From Agroathelia rolfsii (lineage: Eukaryota; Basidiomycota; Agaricomycetes; Amylocorticiales; Amylocorticiaceae): 64,000 bases of DNA. Below are positions 25,353 through 36,347 of this stretch, piece by piece. Location: NCBI GenBank assembly GCA_018343915.1, contig JABRWF010000003.1:5022001-5086000 (forward strand), written 5' to 3'. Each line of letters begins with the position of its first letter. Within the stretch, counting starts at the first letter, position 1. The notes under the pieces were generated by a model. The model did no database searches. It was not told the DNA's origin and saw only the letters and a list, made by a program, of their open reading frames with translations. The position numbers were made by a program, and so were the translations under genes.

Positions 25353-27425
25353 CTAGGTAGGAATAGCGTTGGGGTCTCCTGGCGCGAGATCAGTCATCTT
25401 CAGCTCGGGCTTGGGCGGGTCCGCTTCCTTTCGCCACCGATTGACGATGTTGAGCGTGCCCTGATCGACGAGGAATCTGCGAAAGACAGGGTTAAAGTTG
25501 GCATATGGTAGAAGGATGGCAAACAAAAAAAAAAAAAAAAAAAAAGGCCACATACCCGTACTTGCGCAGCCATTTTTCAGAAATCTCCCAGTTATGATGG
25601 GCCAGGACGTCGTCTCCGTGGATAGTGACTTCGTTGCGATAGTCGATCATGCAATCCACGAGGTCAAAGCGTCCTACACAGGATGGAATTTGCAGGGATG
25701 GATGAGCTACATGCTAAGAAAAGAAGAACGCTTGTATTCACCTCGTAAAAGAATCATGCGATCACGCAGGTCGGGATGAAGAACCCGATCTATAACACTT
25801 TCTGTAGAAGGGATCGACGTGGTTGTCAATACATGTTAGGCGCTGTCGAGCTCTGCCGTAAAGGAAGTGTGTACGAACCATGAGGGACAGTTCTGTGTGA
25901 ATGGAAGAGGGTTAAAAAAGAAAAAAGAAACGGAAGAAACGTCATCGCTTTGCTACATACCTTTGAACTAGTGTTGGCCGTAGCGAGGCAGGTAGACAAT
26001 ATGCAGTATTACGTTTATAGTTATCTAGATGGTAACTGTGGAGAAGGAGGAAGAAGCATCCATCCGAATTAGCACACCTGCACTTTTTATTTCATAAAAT
26101 TAGCACCAAACACATACTGTATCAATTTATAGGTTTCATTTTTCTTCGGGTCATCATCACGTTCATAATCAGATGGTGTCGTCGCCTGTGAACCCGGGCG
26201 TGCCACCACGGCAGAAGAGTTTGTTGGCGTCGTCACGGCCGGGAATGGAAGCCCGGGAGGTGTGGAGCCGTCCGGGATCTGCATAGGCGGCAAGTACGGA
26301 GGGTAGTTGCCCATCGTACTCGGAGGTGGTAAATTGAATTGGTTGTGGCCGTTGGCGGGAGGCGCGTTGGTACCCGGGGGCATGTATATCGACGACCCTG
26401 GGGCAGGAGCACCAGGTTGGGGTGGCCCACTTCCGCGCAGGAGATCAGACAGGGCATTGGAGTTGTCTTGCGAGGGCCGTGATGCAGGAGGGCTGTTGTA
26501 GAACCCTGTTGAAGGCGACGATTGGGTGTTGTTAAGGGAAAGGAGCGAGTAACCACCATTGCCACCCCCTACTCCCCCTGTAGCGCTCGAGGTGGAGTCA
26601 GTCCGAGCTTTCTTATGGGCTGCTGTCGCTTCGTCAAGCGCATTGGAGCTACTGCCGCGTTTTTGGGCAGAGCCGTTTCCACTTGACTGCATCTGAGCCT
26701 TGCGTTTCTGGAATGCTTCAACTGCTGTGTCGGATTCGCCCTTGGAGATAAAGTTGTTGAATTCGGCCATGTCCCATCCAAGCTTGGGTAAGAGCCCGCC
26801 TGCCCCGTCGCCAATGAATGAGCTGAGGCCTCGGAGCAGGTTTCGGAGTGCTTGGTTCTCCGCCATGAGTTCTGTAGGATAAAATAAATAAATAAATAAA
26901 ATAGCTAATGAACAAAAGCAGTCAAATATCATTCATCGACCATAGACCGCACCTCTCATCATATCCTTCATGGCACCCAGAGCTTCATCTCTGCTGCCGG
27001 AGAGTATTTCCACTCGAGTTTCAAGCTCTTTGATCTAGTCGCACTCGACATTGAGATGATAGACATCGGAGACATCAGACAAGGAAGTGACCTACCCGTT
27101 GCTGCTTGCGCAGCCGGAACTCGCGCTGGGCGATACGATTTTGGTCTCGACGAGCAGCAGCAGAGCTGAAATAAGGATAATATCAGAGTCCGCCAAGTCC
27201 CATCAGAGTAGTGGGTCATCGTGTTTACGAGGGCAAACGCACCTTGCATTCTTCTTCCGACCTGGTTTTCCGCTTTGCTCGCCAGTCTGTTGCTCGTTGT
27301 CGGAGTCCTAGGATAGTTTTCATTCTAATTTAGCCTAAAAGACCCTAATGGAGCGGTAAATAGAATAGACGTACATCAATTTCAGTTACACTTTGCGATC
27401 GACCAGCTTCAAAGGCTTCAGACAT
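25353..27425 (-). CDS. bZIP transcription factor with C-terminal DUF3425 domain
   Basis: Fungal bZIP regulator, nuclear. Ten exons maintain frame and give 470 residues: 27375-27425, 27243-27307, 27096-27165, 26953-27034, 26118-26871, 25961-26035, 25879-25892, 25742-25801, 25556-25673, 25353-25476. The basic region RRDQNRIAQREFRLRKQQR has the N-x7-R DNA-contact signature of the Yap/Pap1 type; the zipper follows (IKELETRVEILSGSRDEAL). A Ser/Pro/Asn-rich middle is disordered. The C-terminal DUF3425 domain spans the last five exons: YHLDNYKRNTAYCLPASLRP, LVQRTVPHESVIDRVLHPDLR, ILLRGRFDLVDC, NWEISEKWLRKYGFLVDQ and IVNRWRKE. One exon is only 14 nt (25879-25892), and the intron 25477-25555 contains a 21-base homopolymer. 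Missing either would split the gene and leave a false 100-residue protein at 25353-25881. Bound DNA and target genes cannot be told from sequence. Confidence 0.9.
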
Positions 27426-28500
27426 CGCGAGAGCAGGATTACGAGGCTTGGCTTGTCCCGGCCATCGTCGTTGTCTGCCCTGCCACGCTGCCGACCTCAG
27501 CCGAGGTCATGTGACTTCTCTTTTTTTTTTTTTTTTTTTTTTGTAATGTAATCTTATATACTTGAAAAAGAGATAATAAAATTGAGATGTCTTCATTCCA
27601 ACAGCCAAGGCACACATAGAGACACACGTTGCGTTGCAGTGTGTCCATAACGCCTGGAAATATCTCCTTATTAAGATACACACCCTTTCCTCAGACGTCA
27701 ACAGCATTGGCGTTGTCAACCACCAAGCCCAACCTAAGGCACAGACGCCGTGGCGTGGCTCAACAACGGCGACACTCATGACTTATGCATGTGCTCGACT
27801 TGCTTGCTCTCTGCTATTTTTATTTTATTTTTTGCACAAAGACGGTTATATTTACCGGAAATCGACCGAGAAGAGCTGCGTACCGAATGACCGGCCTGCC
27901 TGTTGTCGATCTGCAAATGCGTCTACAGCAACCCATCACCACCCATCATCACATCTCACTCACTCTCACAGCGCGACTCGTCGCCGTGCATTTTTCAAAT
28001 GCTGCGTCGGGAGCAACAGCCATGGGACTATATGAGAGCGGGATCCGGGCGTCGCTCCCGTAACATAACATGTCATCCAACTACAGACCAGTAATAGAAC
28101 GCTTACGGCTGTTTTCTTCTTCTTAGCGTACAGGGAAATAATAATATATGACCTCCTCATCATCATATGTGTGGTCCCGCCTGGCGAGATGTTGTGACAA
28201 GCCAAGATGCAAGAACGATTGCCTTGCCGACCTGCTGCCACCATCCAGGAGCGGGCACAGTAACAGTCGCGACGCTGATGCACTTGTTGTTGATCGCGAC
28301 CTCTAGACTGCCCCACCCACCGAGCATTTGCTTCCTCTCTTCACAACCATGCAACGCCCATCCAATAAGTACCTGCCATCCTGACCTCATCTCATCTCTC
28401 CCAAAGCCCTTGCTTTCTCTCGTTTCTTTTCTCCTCTCTCCGGCCCCGTCGCCTCCCCCACTCTCCTTACCTGGTTCTAGCGCATCCCCTCTTCTTCCAC
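27426..28500. promoter_or_regulatory. Divergent upstream region of bZIP and disordered-protein genes
   Basis: This 1.07 kb lies between the bZIP start codon (-) and the start of the plus-strand disordered protein. It contains a run of about 20 T at 27522-27541. The last 200 bases before 28501 are CT-rich on the plus strand, as in many fungal promoters. No coding exon is seen. Confidence 0.5.
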
Positions 28501-29340
28501 ATGGCCTCGCTTCCGTCCTTTGTTGAACTCATGGCCTCCCTCGGCATTGACAATGATGTCAAGCCCAAGCCCCTCCCTGCCGCTAGGAGCCCTGACGGCT
28601 CTATCTCCTCGCGTTCCAGGTCGTCGTCTACATCCTCGACCATGTCTTCCTCCCACACCCCTCTGGCTACCATCTCTCGTCACCCCCACAAGACAAGGTC
28701 ATCGCCTTCGCTGGCACCCCAGGACGGGTCCCTACACTCGTCTCGTCGGCCGGCTCGGTTCACACCTTACCCGTCTTTAAGTGTATGTCTAAATTTAGAT
28801 CCCGTCTTTCTCTGATGACTAGCTTTGTCACTAACGGGCTCTATTCATGATGATGCCTCTCTCTGGTCCATTCATTCATTCACTCATCACAGAGACGTGG
28901 TAGTGTACCCTCCATCTCGTTCACCGGCCGAGAAAACTCTGCTGCCCAGGAGCGGGTGAGTGTTTCCAAGAAGATGAGAATCCGCATCTACTTCTTTCTC
29001 ATGTCCCATCTGCGCTCTTCTTCTCCAGGCACATTCGCAATCGCCTTCCACCGCTGACAATATTCGGGAGCTTGATGAATCTCCCGAGGTCTTGCCGCAG
29101 TCTCTGTCTGTGTCATCGCCTCCCATCTCTTCTTACGTCCGTCGCCATAGCCCTGGCATCTCGCCGACGTCTCCGATCTTCCCTCAACATACCAACTATC
29201 AGGACCCGATAGCCATTCCTGAACTGCCACAGCTTTTCATCGCTCCCGCTCCAAGCGGCAACAAGATCCGAGCGCGGCGAAGGCGTGCACCCTCGATCCA
29301 TGACATCCTTCTACGCTCGACCCCTTTGGAGTCGGCATAG
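28501..29340 (+). CDS. Ser/Pro-rich disordered protein of unknown function
   Basis: Exons 28501-28782, 28893-28955 and 29029-29340 keep phase 0 at both junctions and give 218 residues. The N-terminus MASLPSFVELMASLGI is a short hydrophobic-amphipathic motif and is followed by Ser/Pro/Arg-rich sequence with many potential phosphorylation sites. The C-terminal 40 residues contain a basic cluster (NKIRARRRRAPSIHDILLR) that could be a nuclear localisation or docking motif. I see no known domain. The start follows a CT-rich tract, and all three exons lack frameshifts despite low complexity, which supports a real gene. The function is unknown. Confidence 0.72.
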
Positions 29341-29971
29341 CTAGCTTCTTAACAAAAAGCATATTTCCTTCTTTTTCTCACAATGGACTCTTCATCGAAT
29401 GGACGATGCCACACTCATTTACCCTCTCCAAATACAACCACATTTTCTTGTCACTTGCTTTAATGCATCTTGTCGTTTCTTATATTTCTTTCCGATCTTG
29501 GTTTCTCTATCTCTATCTCTTTTACTCTTCCCCCTGTTTTCTTTTCTTTCTCTTTGTCTTGAGCATATCGGTTCCGGTCTATAGCATCAACATCCACGGA
29601 AATTCCTCTTCATCAGCTCTCCCGGTCTTGCAATTTTTTCCCCCCTCTTGTCTCAAATACCAGCTTGTTTTTCGTTCTTCTCCAACCTTGTTTTATTAGC
29701 TCATACCATTCCCACTTTCTGACTGATCTTTGATTTCACCGTCTGTTAGATATTAGTGATCCGTCGGCCTTCTCATCATCGCTCTCCCTTCCACATCCCT
29801 CTCGAGCGTTCCGATATTGAACGTAAATATTCGTACTGTCTATAGTTTATAATTAACTATAGCACTGTCACAATTTATTGGCTCAAAAAAAAAAAAGATA
29901 ATAAAAACCAGAACAGTATACAGTGTGTGTACATTGGTTTACAACAAGTGTCAGTGACGCTTGATTGACCT
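29341..29971. other. Convergent 3' region with a pyrimidine-rich tract
   Basis: The region lies between the stop codons of the disordered-protein gene (+) and the GPATCH11 gene (-). 29360-29700 is strongly C/T-rich on the plus strand, sense for the upstream gene. No coding exon is evident; the frames present are low-complexity Leu/Phe/Ser. Confidence 0.55.
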
Positions 29972-31435
29972 TTAGTCGTGATCCTCTTCCTCAGCCCCGG
30001 GACAACTCTGGTCCAGTTCGTCTTGGGATTCGTATTTCGTACCGCACCAGTAGCAATACAGGTACTTTTCGCGGAGGTATGACAGAACAATCTTGAGTCG
30101 GTCTTGGGCCTACGAGCACCGAGATTCAGCGTGCGCCAATTATGAAATCGTATACTATTACCCACCTGCAAGCGCAAAAATTGTGCGGCTTCTTTTACCA
30201 TCTCCGGAGGGAACCCATCCATCTTCGAAAACCGCTCATTGTCATTTTTGTCATCATTGTCTTCCTCTTCAAGAGGATGCAACGCATCGGCCTCCATCTG
30301 CCGTTTTATCCGAGCAGCAATGTGCTCCTCGGTGTGATTCAATCGGTAAGCCTCAACGAGCGAGAACGCCTCTTCCTCTAGCGCTTCGATCAAGCCCTCG
30401 GGGAAAGACTCCGGGTTCTTGGGATTCAACCATAGCGTATTGAACTGTATACACCACAAATGAGGAAGGACAAAAGAGTGTTAGTATGCCTCGAATGACG
30501 GCATCGGCCAGTATCTAAATGCAACAAGACTCCTACCGTCATTCCGTTCTCTTCATCGAGCGTCACACACGTCCGCTGTGCCTGGGGCAACCTCCCCTCG
30601 GCACGACGCTCCTCGTACTCGCGCCGCGTGCGCTCGCGGAAGCTCATCTGCTTAGACCGCTCCTCTTCCTCCGCGGCGAGCTTGGCCATCTTGGCGACGC
30701 GGTCAGACACGGACGGTGAGACTTTGCGCTTGATGCCGATGCCTTGTCTTCCTGTGTTTTCAATGGGCAGGATAGGACAAGTTATTTAGGAATGTATACA
30801 CGCGCGCGAAATGTATGCACTTGAAGCGTGAAGCACATCAATCCATGTATGGTGAAGCGACTCGGAGACGCACCCGTCCATTCTTGTAGAGGCAAGGGAA
30901 CTGTTCGATGTTGTGTGTCGGATTGAGTTATAGATGCAGATGCATTTTCCTTGTCGTCTTGTCCCAGAGGCTCAACCTCGGAGCAGTCTGCGGCAGATTG
31001 CGACGTCGCATTCGAATTATCGTTCTTCGACGAGGATTCGACCGCATCATCAACAGCAATAACAGTAGGAAGAGACGGTGGAGAATCTCCCCTCCTCCCC
31101 AGAGCCTGCCCAGGCTGAAACCCCATCTTCATCATCATCGACAACGCCTTGTTTCCCCCACCAGTACCACCAGACAATCCCTGACTAGCGATCCTCTCCT
31201 CCTCTTCCTTAGCACGCTCGAACAGACTCTTGCTCAAGCCTTCTTCTAGCGCCTCCTTCTCCCGCTCGCGCAGGGATTTGGTGCGGTTTTGCTCATTCTT
31301 GAGCTGCGATACTCGCTCGGCCTCCCGTCTGCGCTGCGCATACGTTTTAGGCTGGTTCGGTTTCGTTGCGGATTGTTCTGCTGCGAGTAAGAATTTATCA
31401 GAGAGGTAGTCATCCTCTTCGTTATCCGATGCCAT
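29972..31435 (-). CDS. G-patch domain protein 11 (GPATCH11/CCDC75, Cmg1-like)
   Basis: RNA-processing factor with a G-patch and a C-terminal DUF4187 domain; G-patch proteins activate DEAH-box helicases. Four exons, 30874-31435, 30537-30751, 30166-30444 and 29972-30109, give 397 residues. After an acidic start, the Lys/Arg/Glu-rich coiled stretch QRRREAERVSQLKNEQNRT is shared with the family. The G-patch is split: MMMKMGFQPGQALGRRGD, then a long Ser/Asp/Asn-rich insert, then EWTGRQGIGIKRK after intron 1. RRAEGRLPQAQRTCVTLDEE follows, then the DUF4187 block near the end with YCYWCGTKYESQDELDQSCPG. The insert between the two halves of the G-patch is about 80 residues long. The start ATG precedes the conserved acidic SDNEEDDYLSDKFL motif. 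Confidence 0.9.
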
Positions 31436-34402
31436 TTGATAGAGTTTGCTTTCTTCTCTAGTCCTGGTTTCAAGTGTGATGATATCGCAGTTTGTTGAAA
31501 GCACTCGCACTGGCAACTTGAAGAGATTCTATGATGCAATACTGAAGGTGGAATCGAACTTGTCATTACGCCGGGACCGAACTCTGCACATCACGTGCTT
31601 CTCGGAGGTTCTGTATATTATACATTCGTTGTTACTTCCGTCGACGGATCAACTTCGTTGTTGTCGTCGTCAATCACCGAGACGCGAGACCAAGTAGTAG
31701 CCCGGGCATGCTGATGTTGTTGTCAACCGCAGCAAGTTCTCGTACACAGCCCTCGAATGATGACAGCTGCGCATCTCTATTATTTCAACAAGAGAAAAGA
31801 AACAATGGTTCACTCAACGACGCTTCGACTCGGCGCAGAATAATCTCCATCCAGTTTTTTTTTTGTCTGCTACCGTGCCACACTCCCATGGACCCATGCT
31901 TAGTCAATGCCGACTCTGGAGGTAGTCTATTGGTATTGAATGAATGATCCTTTTTATCGGCCATCCCTTCTCGCGGCGGCGATGTCGGTAGCTTTTGGAC
32001 ATGAGCTCCAGATGATGATGAGAGGCATCAGTTTTTTTTTTTTTATCTATTGCTTTACCCGATCTGTTGTCATTGTGTTGCACGTATCTGGTGTTTGTTG
32101 TCTTGTTTGTTCGACAGTTACGTTGTCTCCGCCGGCGCCATTGACCGGCACGACACCATACATGGAAACAAGCTGTTTGTGTGTTATATGTAGAGGCATC
32201 TGCTGCGCTGCGGGCTACCCCGCTGACTTGGCTTAATTTGTCTTTCTTTGTTGACGCTCTCCCAGCGTATGTAAAAAGAGAACAACAAAAAAGTATTTGA
32301 ACGTTGATTACCCTCGGAATCTTTCCATTCATCTGTTCTGAGTCGTCCCTCGGCTGCAATTACACAAACAGACATCAGTTCAACATGAATGACGCCTCAG
32401 GGACCATTACACCTTTTTGTGATCTTTTATGAACTCAACTCTTGGTCCTGTTGTTATGCATGTGCTACCGGTGGTGCAACCGATTCCCATTCACTCGTCC
32501 ATCCGCACTCGACACCGCCGGTATTCAAAAAAGAAACACATAGATGAAAGGGCACGAAATGAAAACAAAGTGTCGATGAGCACGGAGTGTTCTCGTCACC
32601 TCCATCGTCATCGCCAACAAACAAGCCGTTTTCTTTTGTTCCGACTGTCATCTACATTTTTATCACCGGTATTATCTCGTCGTCGTCGTCTCTTCATTTT
32701 TGACGCACGATATGCGATGTGAAAATCACCCCTTGTCACCTCTTCACGATTAGCGCAAATGAAAAGGCTCCTTGGTGGCCCTTCATATGTCCTCTCGACG
32801 ACGGCGAGCCACACATACATGCGTACAGACATCTACATGTCCCGATTTGATTGCTCTCTCTCTCTTGCCCATAAATAACCACATTAAAAGCACTGGCGCC
32901 ATCATTGTCATCATATGGGCCTGGCAACAATTGCATACACGCACCAATAATCAGCTCACCGCAGGTTGCTAGCCAACCGACAAGCCTTGGTAGGCTCAAA
33001 AGCCAAGCGCCAGCCAGTATCATAGGCTGAGTCCGATGGATCAGCCAGGGTTCTGCTGTATTCCTGCACGACGGGCTGTCATGCTTCCCCCTGGAGAATC
33101 TAGAATACCGCATCGTTACTGCCGGTAAGTGAGTGCGTACGTAGTCAAGGAATGGTGTATGCACCCTTCCTCTTTCCTCCACCCTTTCCTCCGATTTGTT
33201 GCCATGTTCTTGCTCGTGGTTTGCTCTTCATCATCTTTGTTGTCATTGGCCCTTGCTTGTGCTTCGAGGTGTGCGTTATCCAGTATTACTATCTTTGACA
33301 GGAAGAGTGTCATAGCGAGATTCCCAGGGTGCTGTTGTAACAAGTAATAATCTTGATGATACCCGACCTCGCCAGTCAAATCTATGATGTTTGAATACAA
33401 CAGACAAACCATATCACAATACAAATCAGCTTATATCGCGTATGCACATGCATATATTCTGAGAATGAATATCGTCTCGTCTAAGGGAGGTATTTTGAAT
33501 TGTACACTATAGCATGCACTAGTTTTTACGTCCACTGTCCTCATGGCCGCGCATCTATTGCTATCTTATCCATTCAGTTTATTGATATATGTATATGCTT
33601 TCCAACGACTACAGATGATAACAGCTGTGGGTATTCTCGACATCATCATCATTTTCTTCTTCCGATTCTGATAAGAAACGACCAAGTTGGTAAACCCGAA
33701 ACTGGCGCCCAGAGCGCCAACGGTCTCGATATGTGCCGATGGAACCAGTGCTTCCATCTCAAATTATAAGTACCGCCAAAGTGTCTAGAATATCCGAGCT
33801 TAAATAGATAAATCGGTTGAGCATTCCATTTAGCTCAGGGGCTATGATCACCATGATACATGCGTTGACTTCAGGCTGGCGACATACAGTTTCCTGTAAT
33901 GACTTCGCACCCGCAAGGTACTCCCATTTCCACCATAGCAAATGCTGCATCTTTCATGGCTGACAATTTGCTCAATCGAAGCGAACTCGGTACAAACAAT
34001 TTACAATCCAAAAAAATGATGATTACTAAGTTAGTGATTATTCAGGAGGCAGACTACGGAATTTACATGAATGTATCGTAAAAAGCGTAGGAACAACCGC
34101 GAACCCGATAACCACGTTAAACCAAGGGGAACGATTGATGGACAGCAGCACATAAAAGCAGGGGGAACAGATGGAGCAACACTTAAGTGTGCTGACGTAC
34201 TCTGCACCAAACACGATGTTCGGGAAGGAGAATGGCAGCAGCAGCAGGAAATGAAGAGGAATGCGGGATGGGAGGACCGAGATGAGGAAGAGAGAGAAGC
34301 AAACCAGACAGACATTCAATTGACACGTTTGGGTATCTGGCCATGCGACCGAGGAGACGGGGTGATCGGAATCAGGGATCGAATCCGGGGGAAGTAGGCA
34401 AT
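31436..34402. other. 3 kb gene-poor region upstream of GPATCH11
   Basis: No coding exon, tRNA-like fold or mobile element could be supported on either strand. The region runs from the GPATCH11 start codon (-) to the 3' end of the two-RRM gene (-). It contains T-tracts near 31855-31864 and 32031-32044 and short trinucleotide runs such as CGTCGTCGTC near 32680. Two B-box-like words for tRNA genes were checked and did not fold. Confidence 0.5.
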
Positions 34403-35647
34403 TTAGGAAGCGAGAACAACGACGTCGGCGTTCTGGACATCGTCCTCGGCAGCAGGGGTGACGGCTTCACCCTCAGCGGCCTCATCACCACTTCCAGCGG
34501 CGGCCTTGACGGCGACCTTGACAGCAATTGTCCTGCCGCCAACTTCCTTACCCTGGAGGGCATCGATGGCCTTTTGCTGGGCTTCCTCGCTGCCAACATC
34601 TACGAAGCCATAGCCCTTGCTCCTGCGAGGCTGACCCCAGCGAGCACGGACAATACGCGCCGATTTGACCTCGATGCCAGCCTCGGTGAACAGAGCGGCA
34701 AGGGCAGCATCGTCAACGCTAAAGCCAAGGTTAGCGACAAAGACCATCGTCTTCGAAGGCTCGCCGACGGGATCCTCGCCGGCAGGGCGCTTGGGACGAG
34801 GGGCACGTGGCTTCTTGGGACCCTTCTTCTTGGGGGCCGTGGGGGTGGATTCTGCAGCCTCGTTGCCTTCAGCTGCAGGTATGACCTCTGAAGCTTCGCC
34901 TTCGGTAGCGGTAGGCGCCGACTTGCGTCTGTAGTTGCGCTACAAAGAAATCGATGACAGATCAGCGCTTGAGAAAGCAGGTGGCAAGAAATGCAAGAAA
35001 CCTTGTAAAACTTCTTCCTTCTGGGTTTGCTGGAATCGGTGTTGCCTTCCTCGGCAGCTGGCGCATCTCCCTCGGCTGGAGTGGCCTCGCCATTGGCCTC
35101 AGCCTCGGTGACCTCACCTGGAACGGCCTTGGAACCACGACGGCCGTTCCTCTTCTTGGGCTTCCTCTCTTTATTTTCCTGACTCTTTTGCTCGGGAGGC
35201 TTGGCGGCCTCGACGACGACCTCACGGCCATCGAGCTCCTTCTTGTTGAGGAGTTCGACAGCCTGTTGTACAGCTTCTGCATTGCTCAGGGAGACAAAGC
35301 CGTATCCAGCAGAACGGTGGCCACGCTGGATAACTTGGGCAGAGATACTGATGTGGGAGACGCGTCATGATTTAGATCAGAACATCAAATCGCGCGCCTT
35401 CGGGCGTCAGTGGACGTACATGTGATCCTGAACAGGTGCAAAGAATGCCTTGAGCCCTTCATCCGTAGTTGTGTATGCAAGATTTCCAGTGAAGACCTGT
35501 TGTAAAATGAATGATGAATTATACTGAGCGTATCGAAGGGGGATAATAATAAATCACCTTGAAACCGGGGGTCTCTTCCTGGATGGTCTCTTGCGTTTCC
35601 GGAGGCACGCCGTTTTCAGTGACCGGGGCGGCAGGGGCGTCAGACAT
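34403..35647 (-). CDS. Two-RRM RNA-binding protein
   Basis: RNA-binding protein with two RNA-recognition motifs. Exons 35558-35647, 35420-35496, 35002-35347 and 34403-34939 give 349 residues. RRM1 has the RNP2 sequence VFTGNLAY and RNP1 GYGFVSL; RRM2 has VFVANLGF and GYGFVDV. Between them is a charged linker with several Lys/Arg clusters (KPRRKKFYKRNYRRK, KKKGPKKPRAPRPKRP) and Ala/Glu-rich segments, as in nucleolar or nuclear shuttling proteins. It resembles fungal Rnp24-type proteins, but the exact orthologue is uncertain. The N-terminus (MSDAPAAPVTENG) is a typical start, and the gene faces the GH128 gene across 700 bp. Confidence 0.88.
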
Positions 35648-36347
35648 TATGAGCTCTTAGGATGGACGTGCGGGCGGTGGGGGGTGAGCGAGTACGATGT
35701 ACGTGGCGGGGATGAACACGGTGAACCGGTTTCTTCGTAACAAACTTGAGGGTTGAGAAAAGAAAGGAATGGCGCCTGGCTCACGCGTTTTGAAGTCCAA
35801 TTCGGACTCCGACGGGACAGCCTCTTTCAGTGGCCCATTCGTACTTACGTCCATCTACGCGTGCCCCGGGGCCAGCTGATGCTGCTGATGGCGACGGGTG
35901 ATGAGAATGGGTAATTGGATTACTGGGGGGGCTGATATGACTAGTCAGAAGGACGCATACATCGATCTATGCGCGCGCGAATAAGGAGTTGGACATACGC
36001 GACGAGCCTCAATCCATGTTCAATGATCTACCTAGGTAATTGGCTCCCGTTAACCCTGCCATATAAGGACTATGCTTCCGAGAGTGGAAGTTCTCCCGGC
36101 CGGCTGACCCTTTCTGGGCATTGGCGACCGTTGGTAGGGAGGAGGCCGTCATAGCTCATTATAAATGCTTCACGCCTCGTCTGTTGCTCTCTTCCACCAG
36201 TTCTCCTTTCCTCTCTTTCCTCTCTGCTATCCAGCTCATTTTGTCCCCCGCCTGTCGGGTCCTGACACTCTTTATAACCCTCACATCCTAAAGAAATCCG
36301 CGTTCTTGACATCACTTTAACTGTTAAGCCGTTTACGACCAGTCGAG
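35648..36347. promoter_or_regulatory. Divergent upstream region of RRM and GH128 genes
   Basis: This 700 bp separates two divergent start codons. A TTTATAA element at 36271-36277, 71 bases before the GH128 ATG, is a plausible TATA box. No coding exon is seen. Confidence 0.5.
36271..36277 (+). promoter_or_regulatory. Candidate TATA box for the GH128 gene
   Basis: TTTATAA about 71 bases upstream of the GH128 start codon, within a short GC-poor patch flanked by CT-rich sequence. Its role is inferred from position only. Confidence 0.4.

Noticed and set aside
25353..25881. Independent 102-residue gene starting at an ATG at 25881
   Set aside because: It is phase-compatible as the end of the bZIP gene and completes the DUF3425 domain; a separate gene would leave the domain cut in two.
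31530..31620. tRNA-like B-box word (GTTCGATTC on the minus strand)
   Set aside because: The flanking bases do not form the T-arm stem, and no matching A box or acceptor stem is present.
34360..34400. Second B-box-like word near the RRM gene 3' end
   Set aside because: No cloverleaf can be formed around it; treated as chance.
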